Positions 1 through 7,214 of a stretch of DNA of 10,206 nt are shown here, piece after piece (within the stretch, counting starts at the first letter, position 1; each line of letters begins with the position of its first letter). The notes under the pieces were generated by a model. That model saw nothing but the letters and a program-made list of their open reading frames with translations, was not told the DNA's origin and ran no database searches. Origin of the DNA: Rohdeia sp044358925 (GTDB lineage: Bacteria > Planctomycetota > UBA1135 > GCA-002686595); the NCBI GenBank assembly GCA_044358925.1, contig JBIKNC010000163.1, positions 1 through 10,206 of the forward strand. Reading direction: 5' to 3'. Made by a program: the position numbers and the translations under genes.

Positions 1-1
1 T

Positions 2-38
2 GGCTGCCCGACGCGCGCTTCGCGCGCGTCGGGCAGCC
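2..38. terminator. Strong inverted repeat, probable (bidirectional) terminator
   Basis: Bases 2-18 are the perfect reverse complement of 22-38, a 17-bp GC-rich stem with a 3-base loop (TTC). On the plus strand it is followed by only a weak T-rich stretch (GTGTTTCGATT), so it could end a plus-strand gene lying left of the window. It also lies about 80 bases beyond the stop of the minus-strand lipoprotein gene and could end that transcript; the minus-strand T-run, if any, is outside the window. The stem is directly visible. The terminator role and its direction are inferred. Confidence 0.6.
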
Positions 39-77
39 GTGTTTCGATTCGGCACTTCCAGCCCGCCGTGGCGGATC

Positions 78-92
78 CGGTGTCTGACACCG
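78..92. repeat. Short perfect palindrome (7-bp arms), possible REP-like element
   Basis: Bases 78-84 (CGGTGTC) and 86-92 (GACACCG) are perfect inverted repeats around a single T at 85. The one-base centre is too tight for an RNA hairpin with all pairs formed, so a DNA-level site or repeat-element core is more natural. It sits between the lipoprotein stop and the large inverted repeat. Cores of the GGTGTC/GACACC type occur in REP-like elements of some bacteria, from memory. No second copy was noticed in the window, so the repeat assignment is tentative. Confidence 0.35.
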
Positions 93-119
93 TACGCGTC
101 AACCCGGGCGCGGCATCAC

Positions 120-1268
120 TCAGCGCACGCGCAGCCGCACGTCGCCGCTGCCGGAGCTCAGCTCGACGCGGCCCGTGCCGCCGTTGATCGAGCCCGTGAG
201 GCGCTCGTCGCTCTTCATCCCCGCCTCGATCGTCAGCGGGTAGCCGCACTCGATGTCGCCGTAGCTCGTGCGTGCGTCGAGCGTGCACGCGAAGCCGGCC
301 GGCGCGAAGAGGTCGACGTCGCCGTAGGACGACTCGATCTTCCAACTCGCGGCGACCTCGCTGCCCGCCTGCGCGACCACCGCGACGTCGCCCGAACCCG
401 CGCGCGCCGTGACGCTCGTGAAGACGCCCTCGACGTCGACGTCGCCGTACCCGCTGCTCACTTCTGCGGCGCCTTCGAAGGCGCTGATCGCGACCGAGCC
501 GCTGCCCGACTCCGCGGACAGCGATCCAGCGACGGTCCGTGCTGACACGTTGCCGTAGCTCGTGCCCAGTTCGATGCCCTCGGCACGCGCGTTCGCGAGC
601 GACACGTCGCCCGAGCCGCTCTTCATGCGCAGCAGGTTCGCGTCGACTCCGTCGGCTTCGACATCGCCGTAGTTGCTTCGAATGTGGACGATGCCGCCCT
701 CGATGTCGCGCACGTTCACCGAGCCGGAGCCGCTCGACGCGGTGACGTCGCCCTCGGCGCCCGCCAATTCGACGTCGCCGTAGCCCGTCTCGAGTTGCGC
801 CGCGCCGACGCCGCCGGCGACGTCGATGTCGCCGCTGCCACAGTCGACGGCGACGTCCATGCCGCGCGGCACGTGCAGAAGGAGGTCGACGGAGACGCTG
901 CCGCGCTCGTTGTCGTTCGAGCCTGCGCCCTCGCGCGGATCCGTGACGAGCCGCACGCGCACCACGTCGCCGTCGTCGACGATCTCGACGCGCGAGCGCG
1001 CGAGCACGTCCTCCGCCGCCGCTCGCGAAGGTGCGTTCCCGCGCAGCGTCGCCACGACACGCGGCGTGTGGTCATCACTCGCGACGACGTCGACGTCGCC
1101 ATAGGCCGTTGCCACGTCCAGTGCGACGACCCCTTCGGTGGGGAGGGCGTGGTCGTCGACGCGCGCTTCGGTCTGCTGCCAATCGCCGAACGAGAAGCCG
1201 TCGACGTGGAAGCCGTTGTTGTGGCAAGCAGCGAGCGAAAGGAGGGCGACGAGGGCGAGGGTGCGCAT
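120..1268 (-). CDS. DUF4097-type beta-helix-like lipoprotein
   Basis: A 382-residue predicted lipoprotein. The short N-terminal signal (hydrophobic residues 4-13) ends in a lipobox LAAC with the acylated cysteine at residue 15, so the mature protein should be membrane-anchored outside the cytoplasm. From about residue 50 to the end it consists of short repeats of 17-21 residues, typical of DUF4097/DUF4098 putative adhesin-like proteins predicted to fold as a right-handed beta-helix. The repeat cores alternate strikingly: YGD at 56, 163, 200, 238 (YGN), 274, 315 and 336, and GSG-D/S at 144, 180, 218, 255, 291 and 373. The ATG at 1268 is chosen because the signal peptide begins there; only a weak GGAT lies upstream. 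It is on the same strand as nadR but 206 bases downstream, so it may have its own promoter. The molecular function of the family is not established; binding or envelope scaffold roles are guesses. Confidence 0.85.
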   Translation of the reverse strand: MRTLALVALLSLAACHNNGFHVDGFSFGDWQQTEARVDDHALPTEGVVALDVATAYGDVDVVASDDHTPRVVATLRGNAPSRAAAEDVLARSRVEIVDDGDVVRVRLVTDPREGAGSNDNERGSVSVDLLLHVPRGMDVAVDCGSGDIDVAGGVGAAQLETGYGDVELAGAEGDVTASSGSGSVNVRDIEGGIVHIRSNYGDVEADGVDANLLRMKSGSGDVSLANARAEGIELGTSYGNVSARTVAGSLSAESGSGSVAISAFEGAAEVSSGYGDVDVEGVFTSVTARAGSGDVAVVAQAGSEVAASWKIESSYGDVDLFAPAGFACTLDARTSYGDIECGYPLTIEAGMKSDERLTGSINGGTGRVELSSGSGDVRLRVR

Positions 1269-1474
1269 GGGATGGATCCGGTTCGGCGTCGTGCCTGCGG
1301 CACGCGGGGGCGAGGATAGCCGTGGCGCCTGTTCCGAAGTGGGGCCCGCCGATTGCGCGGCGCGGCGCGCTCAGGAGCGCTCGCTTGCCATCGTAAGCGG
1401 CTGCGAGTGAAAGACTTGAAGCGAAGCGCGCCGACGCACGGCCCATCACGCGCTCTTGGGCGTTCGCCTCCGAC
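1269..1474. other. Intergenic gap between nadR and the lipoprotein gene
   Basis: These 206 bases separate two minus-strand genes. I see no credible coding frame. The only structure noted is a small 5-bp hairpin (1367-1371 with 1376-1380, 4-base loop) without a T-run, too weak to call a terminator. A promoter for the lipoprotein gene would be expected here, but no convincing -35/-10 or -24/-12 pair was recognised. Confidence 0.5.
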
Positions 1475-2482
1475 CTACTCGCCCACGCCGCCGCGTCCGC
1501 GCAGGCGCGCTTCGACCTGGTGGGCTCGCGTTCCCACCGCGCCCGTGACTTCGATCCAGGGCCACGAGCGTCGCTCCAGTTCGGCTCGGTACCACGCGTG
1601 TTGGCGGGATCGAAAGGCCGCGTCCTGACGCGTGCCGTCCTGCACGAAGGGGAAGTCGGGCGCACACAAGACGTGCAGCGCATACTCGCGTTCGGCCAGC
1701 GCTTCGAGCTCGGGCTCGGCGCGGCCGAAGAGATGGCGGCTGTAGAAGAGCGTCGTCAGCGGCGACGTGTCACAGAAGAGGTAGCGGTTGGAACTCCGCG
1801 CGGCGGCGTCCTCGCGCGCAACTTGGGTGCGAGCGATGTGCAACATGTCGGCGTACTCGAGTCGGCCTGCGCGTTCGTCCCACAGGTCGCGTCCGTACTC
1901 GGCCACGTGTCGCGTGCCGAAGTGTTCGGCGAGCGCGGCGGCGAGTGTGCTCTTGCCGCTCGATTCGCCGCCGAGCAGCGCGACGCGCTGCACGAAGTCG
2001 GCGTACACGACGGGTGAGAGTTGCTCACGCCGGGCGTGGACGTCGGCGCGCAGCTCCGTCCCCGAGACCGGATGCGAGCGGCGCGCGGCGTCGACGCACA
2101 CATGGCTCACCGGAAGCGCGAACTCTCGTGCGAGTTCGCGTGCGAAGCCGTCGCCATAGGACTCGCTCGTGAACACGGCGTCGACCGTCGTGTGCCAGCG
2201 CTCGCGACAGATCTGCGCCACGAAGCGGCGGTGCGTGAAGTCGTCGGCGTCGTTGGGCGGTGCTTCGTGCGCAGCGAGAACGAGGCAGGTGGCGCTGGGG
2301 AAGAGCTCGGCCAACCAACGTCGGCGTCTCTCGGGTTCGCAGCCGGCGAACTCCGGGTTCGTGTAGCTGAGAACGAAGCCCTCGCGGCAGGCGTCGAGCA
2401 TCGTGCGGATGGTCAGCTCGTGTCCGCGGTGCAACGGACAGAACTTGCCGACAACGAGTCCGCGCGCGAACGACCGGCTCAT
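1475..2482 (-). CDS. nadR: NadR-type bifunctional NMN adenylyltransferase / ribosylnicotinamide kinase
   Basis: A 335-residue cytoplasmic enzyme of NAD salvage: it phosphorylates nicotinamide riboside to NMN and adenylylates NMN to NAD. The N-terminal nucleotidyltransferase domain (about 5-160) carries GKFCPLHRGH at 12-21, with the HxGH-type nucleotide-binding motif, and SGTELR at 140-145. The C-terminal kinase domain (about 165-330) has Walker A GGESSGKST at 171-179, EYGRD at 195-199, a Walker-B-like CDTSP at 237-241 and DFPFVQDGTR at 276-285, all as in NadR. It lacks the N-terminal helix-turn-helix repressor domain of enterobacterial NadR (about 410 residues), so it is probably an enzyme only. 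The ATG at 2482 overlaps the pnuC stop as ATGA and has no clear Shine-Dalgarno sequence, implying translational coupling. The open frame continues upstream to 2947, but that part is only a shadow of pnuC. The pairing with the nicotinamide riboside transporter strongly supports the assignment. Confidence 0.95.
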   Translation of the reverse strand: MSRSFARGLVVGKFCPLHRGHELTIRTMLDACREGFVLSYTNPEFAGCEPERRRRWLAELFPSATCLVLAAHEAPPNDADDFTHRRFVAQICRERWHTTVDAVFTSESYGDGFARELAREFALPVSHVCVDAARRSHPVSGTELRADVHARREQLSPVVYADFVQRVALLGGESSGKSTLAAALAEHFGTRHVAEYGRDLWDERAGRLEYADMLHIARTQVAREDAAARSSNRYLFCDTSPLTTLFYSRHLFGRAEPELEALAEREYALHVLCAPDFPFVQDGTRQDAAFRSRQHAWYRAELERRSWPWIEVTGAVGTRAHQVEARLRGRGGVGE

Positions 2483-3027
2483 TGCGCGGCGAGTCGGCGC
2501 CAGTGGCGCAGCGCGACCAAGGCGTTGATCCAGAAGCAGGCGTACAGCGCGCCCGTGAGCATCAGTCCGCGATGGAAGAACAGCGGCACCGCGATCGTGT
2601 TCACCAGCAACCAGAAGTACCAGGTCTCGATGCGCCGCCGCATCAGCAGCAGTTGCGCGAGTCCGCTGAAGACGAGCACGAGTGAGTCGGGCACCGGCGC
2701 GAACGCGTCGGTGTAGCGGTGCAGCAGCGCGCTGTAGCCGGCCGCGAGGAGCAACGCGATCACGAGGTACGTGAGCAGCGCGCGCACGCCCGTCCGCGCG
2801 ACGGGGCGCTGGTCGCCGCGGGCCCAGTTCTTCCAGCCGATGATGCTCGTGACGACGAAGAAGACCTGCAGCGTCGCATCGGCATAGAGCTGCGTCCCGT
2901 AGAACAGCCAGCCGTACAGCACGCACCCGACGATCCCCGTCCACCACGTGTGCGCGCTGTTGCGTCCCGCGAGCACGATCGAGAGCGCGTTGACGGCGTT
3001 GGCGCCGATCTCGAGCGGGCTGGTCAC
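2479..3027 (-). CDS. pnuC: PnuC-family nicotinamide riboside transporter
   Basis: A 182-residue integral membrane protein, somewhat shorter than enterobacterial PnuC (about 240). It should import nicotinamide riboside by facilitated diffusion, with trapping by the kinase of the next gene. Family features visible are WWTGIVGCVLYGWLFY near 28-43, the LYADATLQVFF block at 48-57, GWKNW at 64-68, and the C-terminal half with a hydrophobic segment at 115-128 followed by RRRIETWYFWLLVN (130-143) and ALYACFWINALVALRHW (160-176). The start is a GTG at 3027. The GAGG overlapping the upstream MBOAT stop (TGAGG) is a Shine-Dalgarno sequence about 8 bases before it. The gene begins 10 bases after the acyltransferase gene and overlaps nadR by 4 bases. 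Substrate is inferred from family and from the nadR neighbour; other PnuX transporters for thiamine or riboflavin are structurally similar. Confidence 0.93.
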   Translation of the reverse strand: MTSPLEIGANAVNALSIVLAGRNSAHTWWTGIVGCVLYGWLFYGTQLYADATLQVFFVVTSIIGWKNWARGDQRPVARTGVRALLTYLVIALLLAAGYSALLHRYTDAFAPVPDSLVLVFSGLAQLLLMRRRIETWYFWLLVNTIAVPLFFHRGLMLTGALYACFWINALVALRHWRRLAAQ

Positions 3028-3037
3028 GCGCGCCGCC

Positions 3038-4432
3038 TCAGAACTGGAAGTAGATGAACACCGCCGCGTCGACCGACACGCCGCACAGGACGACGATGGC
3101 CGCGGCGTAACCGGCGCCCTGCAGGAACTCGGGCAGGCGCGACCAGCGCTGCTGCACGCTCTGCACGAGCGCGGGCGTCGTGAAGTGGACGAGGGCAGCC
3201 GCCGCGAGCAGCGCCACGGCGCCGGGGTGGATCTGCGAGCCGCCCGTGAACTGCGCGAGGCCGGCGAGGTAGTCGCCGAGCTGCTCCATGCTGCTCACGC
3301 GGAAGAGCAGCCAGCCGAACAGGACGAGGTGGAAGGTGATCGCGCGGTCGCGCACGAGGACCCACCACGGCGCGTCGGGGCTCGCGTGCCGATCGAGCTT
3401 GCGCGACGCGACGAGGAGGAGGCCGTGGTAGATGCCCCACAGCACGAAGTTCGCGCCCGCGCCGTGCCACAGGCCGCCGAGGCCCATGGTGATCATGAGG
3501 TTGCGCGTCGTCTTGCCGCGGTTGCCGCCCAGCGGGATGTAGAGGTAGTCCTTCAGCCACGACGAGAGGCTGATGTGCCAGCGCGTCCAGAACTCGCGCA
3601 CGTTGCGCGACAGGTAGGGGCGGTTGAAGTTCTCGTCGAAGCGGTAGCCCATCATCCAGGCGGCTCCGATGGCGATGTCGGAGTAGCCGGAGAAGTCGTT
3701 GTAGATCTGGAACGCGTAGCCGTAGAGCGCGAGGAGCAGATCGAGCGAGCTGTGCGCGCTCGGGTCCGCGAACACGTCGTCGACGAACAGCGACGCGAGC
3801 AGGTCCGCGAAGACGATCTTCTTGAACAGGCCGCGGAAGATGCGCGCGAGGCCTTCGCGCACGTGGCGGCGATCGACCTGCGGCTCGGACTGGAGCTGCG
3901 GCAGGAAGTCGGCCGCGCGCACGATCGGGCCGGCGACGAGCTGCGGGAAGAACGAGACGAAGAGCGCGAAGCGGGTGAGGTCGCGCTCGGGCGCGATCCG
4001 ACGCCAGTACACGTCGATCGTGTAGCTGAGCGTCTGGAACGTGTAGAAGCTGATGCCGACCGGCAGCAGGAGGTCGTGCTTGGGCAGCGCGACGTCGAGG
4101 CCGAACAGTTGGAACACACTGCCCGCGCTGTCGACGAAGAAGTTGAAGTACTTGTAGACCGCGAGGACGCCGAGATTGACGACCAGGCTGAGGACGAGGA
4201 GGCGCTTGCGGGCGCGCGGCTCCTCGGTGCGACCCAGGCGCAACGCGACGGCGTAATCGAGCAACGTCGAGCCCGCGATCAGGCCGGCGTAGCGCCAGTC
4301 CCAGGCCATGTAGAAGACGAAGCTCGCGATCAGCAACACGACGTGCTGCGCGCGCGAGCGCCCGGTGAGCAGGGCGCACAACACGAGCACGATCGGCAGG
4401 AACAGCAGGAACTCGGCCGAGTTGAAGTTCAC
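3038..4432 (-). CDS. MBOAT-family (AlgI-like) polysaccharide O-acyltransferase
   Basis: A 464-residue multi-pass membrane protein of the MBOAT family, closest in pattern to AlgI, PatA and DltB-type proteins that move acyl (usually acetyl) groups across the membrane onto extracellular polysaccharide. Signatures are the early hydrophobic helices (8-23, 30-43), YKYFNFF (93-99), LLPVGISFYTFQTLSYTIDVY (122-142), FFPQLVAGPIVR (161-172), QIYNDFSGYSDIAIG (242-256), FWTRWHISLSSWLKDYLYIP (281-300) with LGGNRG directly after, and GLWHGA (320-325) holding the catalytic histidine H323, with further H286 and H336. Start choice: GTG at 4432, giving MNFNSAEFLLFLP as is usual for the family, with a strong GAGGAGG 7 bases upstream. 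It overlaps the stop of the SGNH gene as GTGA, so the two are coupled like known MBOAT/SGNH acetylation pairs. The polysaccharide substrate cannot be read from the sequence. Confidence 0.94.
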   Translation of the reverse strand: MNFNSAEFLLFLPIVLVLCALLTGRSRAQHVVLLIASFVFYMAWDWRYAGLIAGSTLLDYAVALRLGRTEEPRARKRLLVLSLVVNLGVLAVYKYFNFFVDSAGSVFQLFGLDVALPKHDLLLPVGISFYTFQTLSYTIDVYWRRIAPERDLTRFALFVSFFPQLVAGPIVRAADFLPQLQSEPQVDRRHVREGLARIFRGLFKKIVFADLLASLFVDDVFADPSAHSSLDLLLALYGYAFQIYNDFSGYSDIAIGAAWMMGYRFDENFNRPYLSRNVREFWTRWHISLSSWLKDYLYIPLGGNRGKTTRNLMITMGLGGLWHGAGANFVLWGIYHGLLLVASRKLDRHASPDAPWWVLVRDRAITFHLVLFGWLLFRVSSMEQLGDYLAGLAQFTGGSQIHPGAVALLAAAALVHFTTPALVQSVQQRWSRLPEFLQGAGYAAAIVVLCGVSVDAAVFIYFQF

Positions 4433-5529
4433 CGCGCCGCCTCCTCGGCCGCGCGCCGCTGTTCGAGGCGCTTCACGACGAGCGGCTCGACGAGATCCGC
4501 GAGCGCCGCTGCCATCGCGCGGTGGCCGCTCGCCGTCATGTGCGTGAAGTCGCGGAAGTTCGCGTGCTCGCCGCCGACGCGTTCGTCGAGTGCGAGCACC
4601 GCGAGGCCCTCGCGTTCACCGACACGCGACAGGAGTGCGTTGTAGACGTCGACGCCGTCGCGCCAGGCCCGCTCGGAGAGGTGGCTGTTGTAGCGGTACA
4701 GGTTGTTGCGGTAGTCGAGCGGCAGCGCGCCGCCCTGTGAACTCGGGTGGCTGCACGCGAAGCGGCACAGCACGAGTTCGCCGCCGAGTGCGCTGACCGT
4801 GGCGTCGAGCGCGAGCACGCGTTGCTCGAGCCCAGCGACGATCACCGCCGGCATCTCGTCCTCCAACATGCGCAGCGCGACGAGCCGCGCTTTGAACTGG
4901 TTCTTCGCCTGCGCGTAGAGCGTCGTCGCTTCCATCACGCGGCTCGGCCACGGACGCTCCGTTTCGGTGCGCGCCGCGCCCTCTTCGGCCTGCGTGTCGG
5001 CCGCTTCGTCCGCCGCGCCCGGCGTCGCCGCGCCCGCGACCGACAGCAACTTGGTCGACAGCTCGTCGAGATCGTTCGAGTAGTGGTAGGCGAGCACGAG
5101 GTCCGGCTGCCACGTCGCGCCGATCTCGCGCAGCACGCGATCCGCACCCGCGAGGCTGTACGCGTTCTTCGACGCGTTGAGCACCTCCACGTCGTGGCCG
5201 CGCTCACGCAGCGCGTCCTCGAGCAGCACCGGGAAGATGTTCGCCGCCAGATGGCGGCGATCCTCCGCGTACGACGCCGACGCGATCCAGATGCGCACGG
5301 TGTCCGCGCCCTTTTCGGGCGCATGCACGCGGCTGCGGAACGGATAGGCGTCGGTCGGGCCGAAGCCGGTCTCGGCGGCCGCCGCGCTGCTGTTCGCCGC
5401 GGACAGACCGCCCGGCGAGAAGAGCAGCGTTCCATAGCCGCGGCTGTGTGCGCGCCATTCGAGCGCGACCTCCGCCGCCGCGAGGAACACGGCGATCCAC
5501 AGCACGAGGGAGAGGTGACGAAGTCTCAT
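4429..5529 (-). CDS. SGNH/GDSL-hydrolase-like membrane-anchored protein, probable acyltransferase partner of MBOAT
   Basis: A 366-residue protein with an N-terminal hydrophobic helix (6-24) that probably anchors or exports it. The body resembles SGNH hydrolases: block I around VRIWIASASYAED (78-90), the hydrophobic LVLAYHYSND block with Asn152 (144-153), and a clear C-terminal DFTH with Asp327 and His330 followed by MTASGHRAMA. Block I lacks the usual GDS or GxS glycine, so Ser84 or Ser86 would have to be the nucleophile. An Ala/Glu/Thr-rich low-complexity stretch (about 167-192) is inserted after block III. The ATG at 5529 is preceded by GAGG with 6-base spacing and overlaps the flippase stop as ATGA; the frame upstream of it is a shadow of the flippase gene. 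Next to an AlgI-like protein, the likely role is the final extracytoplasmic O-acyl transfer onto polysaccharide. Catalytic competence is uncertain. Confidence 0.82.
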   Translation of the reverse strand: MRLRHLSLVLWIAVFLAAAEVALEWRAHSRGYGTLLFSPGGLSAANSSAAAAETGFGPTDAYPFRSRVHAPEKGADTVRIWIASASYAEDRRHLAANIFPVLLEDALRERGHDVEVLNASKNAYSLAGADRVLREIGATWQPDLVLAYHYSNDLDELSTKLLSVAGAATPGAADEAADTQAEEGAARTETERPWPSRVMEATTLYAQAKNQFKARLVALRMLEDEMPAVIVAGLEQRVLALDATVSALGGELVLCRFACSHPSSQGGALPLDYRNNLYRYNSHLSERAWRDGVDVYNALLSRVGEREGLAVLALDERVGGEHANFRDFTHMTASGHRAMAAALADLVEPLVVKRLEQRRAAEEAAR

Positions 5530-7214
5530 GCAGCACCTCGTGGGCCGCGGCCGAGTTTGCTGCCGATCCAGGTCGTGAACTGCGTGCGTTCGCTCGCATC
5601 GAGCACACCGAACCACAGCCAGCCGGTGAACAGACTCACGCCGGCCGACTTGAACACGACGGCCAACGCCACGCCGCTCCACGCCGTCGTCGCGACGTTC
5701 TCGTCGACCAGCATCGCGAGCAGCGACGTGCCGATCATCGCGCTCAACGTGCCGAGGATGCGGCTGTACTGGAAGTGCATGCCCGACGCGCGCGAGCCGA
5801 CGTACAGGCCGAGCGTCGCCAGCAGTGCGAACGTGCCCAGCGTCGCGAGGCCGGCCCCGATGAAGCCGTAGCGCGGCACGAGTTCCGCGTTGAGCGCCAC
5901 GTTCACGAGCACCGCGATCCCGTTGATCCACACGAGCGGCCCGTTGCGTTTGGCGATGTAGAGCGGAATCTGGCTCAAGTGGTACACGGACCACAGCACG
6001 TACGCCGTCGCGATGTACGGCACCACGCGGTACGCGAGCCCGAAGTCCTTGTCGGCAGGCATCAGGTCGAGTGCCTGTTTGCTGAACGCGACGACGAACA
6101 GGCTCGCGAACGTCATCGCCGCGATGCCGTAGGTGCTGACGCGCGCGAGGTTCTCCGACTGCAACGTGCGATCCTTCACGCCGTAGATCCACGGGTGGAA
6201 GATCTGCACGAACGGCCCCAGCATCGCCATCGTCACGATGAACCCGAGGCGGTAGCCCATCCCGTAGATGCCGACCTCGTGCAGCGGGTCGGGCTCCTGC
6301 GAGAACAGCACGAGCAACTTGCGGTCGCCGTAGTGCAGCACGAGTTGCAGCAGTCCGACCGGGATGAGCGGCAGCGTGTAGCGCAGGATCGGCGCGAGCA
6401 CGTGCCAGCGGAAGCGCAGCTTCGTGTGCCACAGCACCCAACCCGTCAGCAGCAGTGTCGTCGCGGCTTCACCGACGAGCACCGGCACGAAGAAGCCGAT
6501 CACGCCCCAGTCGGCGACACCGACCAAGTAGATGCGCAGACCCAGCTCGACCGCGAACTTGACGAGTGAGATCGTCGTGAAGAGGCCCGAGCGCTTGTGG
6601 ATCTGCAGGTACGTGTAGCCGCACTGCGTCAGCAGTTGGAACGGCACGGTCAGCAGCACGAGCAGCATGACCATGTGCACGTCGTAGGCGCGCACACCGA
6701 CCTGCGCGGAGGCGAGCACGACCTCGGCGAGCGAGTCCGAGAAGAGCGCGAGCGGCGCGATCACGCCCCACGCGAGTGCGGCGACGGCGATCGTGCTCGA
6801 CGACACGACGGCCGCGCGATCGGCTTCGTCCGCGTGGTCGAAGTAGTGGCGCATCATCGCGCCGACCACGTTGAAGCCGAGCAGTTGGACGAGCGCGCCC
6901 AACAAGAGGTCGCCGAGGTCCGAGAGGCCGTACTGCGCCTCCGTCAGCCAGTCGGCGTAGAAGTACAGCATCACCAGCGAGATGACTCGCTGGAGGATGG
7001 GCACGAGGCTGTACGTGAACGAGTGGCGCGCGAGCGTCCCGAGCGACGGCGCGGCTTCGGTGCGCGCCGCGGTGGACGCGGGCGCGGTCGCAGGCGCGGG
7101 TTCGGCTCGTCGTTCGGAGGACACGTGGCGGAGGCGCGCGGTGACGGGGGAGAGCGGCGCGGACGTCGTGGGGGACGTCGGCCGCGGCGCGCGAGCGCGC
7201 CATGTTGCGCGCAC
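5526..7214 (-). CDS. Wzx-type polysaccharide flippase (PST/MOP family)
   Basis: A membrane protein of up to 562 residues with about 12-14 hydrophobic segments from residue 64 to 535, of the type that flips lipid-linked oligosaccharide units across the inner membrane. Family-like features are the N-terminal FTYSLVPILQRVISLVML (66-83), YGLSDL (95-100), YGDRKLLVLF (295-304) and the typical LNAELVPRYGFIGAGLATL (441-459). The first 60 residues are Arg/Pro/Ala/Thr-rich and not part of the family fold. The start is ambiguous: GTG at 7214 directly abuts the methyltransferase stop (TGAGTG), while an in-frame GTG at 7124 (residue 31, VSSERR) would give 532 residues; neither has a good Shine-Dalgarno sequence. 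I keep 7214 because of the abutting stop. It heads the SGNH-MBOAT pair, consistent with export and acylation of the same polysaccharide. Confidence 0.9.
   Translation of the reverse strand: MRATWRARAPRPTSPTTSAPLSPVTARLRHVSSERRAEPAPATAPASTAARTEAAPSLGTLARHSFTYSLVPILQRVISLVMLYFYADWLTEAQYGLSDLGDLLLGALVQLLGFNVVGAMMRHYFDHADEADRAAVVSSSTIAVAALAWGVIAPLALFSDSLAEVVLASAQVGVRAYDVHMVMLLVLLTVPFQLLTQCGYTYLQIHKRSGLFTTISLVKFAVELGLRIYLVGVADWGVIGFFVPVLVGEAATTLLLTGWVLWHTKLRFRWHVLAPILRYTLPLIPVGLLQLVLHYGDRKLLVLFSQEPDPLHEVGIYGMGYRLGFIVTMAMLGPFVQIFHPWIYGVKDRTLQSENLARVSTYGIAAMTFASLFVVAFSKQALDLMPADKDFGLAYRVVPYIATAYVLWSVYHLSQIPLYIAKRNGPLVWINGIAVLVNVALNAELVPRYGFIGAGLATLGTFALLATLGLYVGSRASGMHFQYSRILGTLSAMIGTSLLAMLVDENVATTAWSGVALAVVFKSAGVSLFTGWLWFGVLDASERTQFTTWIGSKLGRGPRGAA

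Noticed and set aside
120..1268. Tandem DNA repeats or a CRISPR-like array in the lipoprotein gene
   Set aside because: The periodicity is at protein level; the DNA units vary in sequence and length and lack constant repeats and unique spacers.
2483..2947. N-terminal extension of NadR in the same frame
   Set aside because: This part is an out-of-frame reading of pnuC. NadR similarity begins at the ATG at 2482.
2948..4645. 565-codon open frame on the plus strand
   Set aside because: It lies antisense to the MBOAT gene; its product is a Glu/Arg/Ala/Val-rich string without domain character, the usual shadow of a high-GC gene.
5530..6441. N-terminal extension of the SGNH protein in the same frame
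   Set aside because: It is an out-of-frame reading of the flippase. A hydrophobic anchor and a Shine-Dalgarno sequence support the ATG at 5529.
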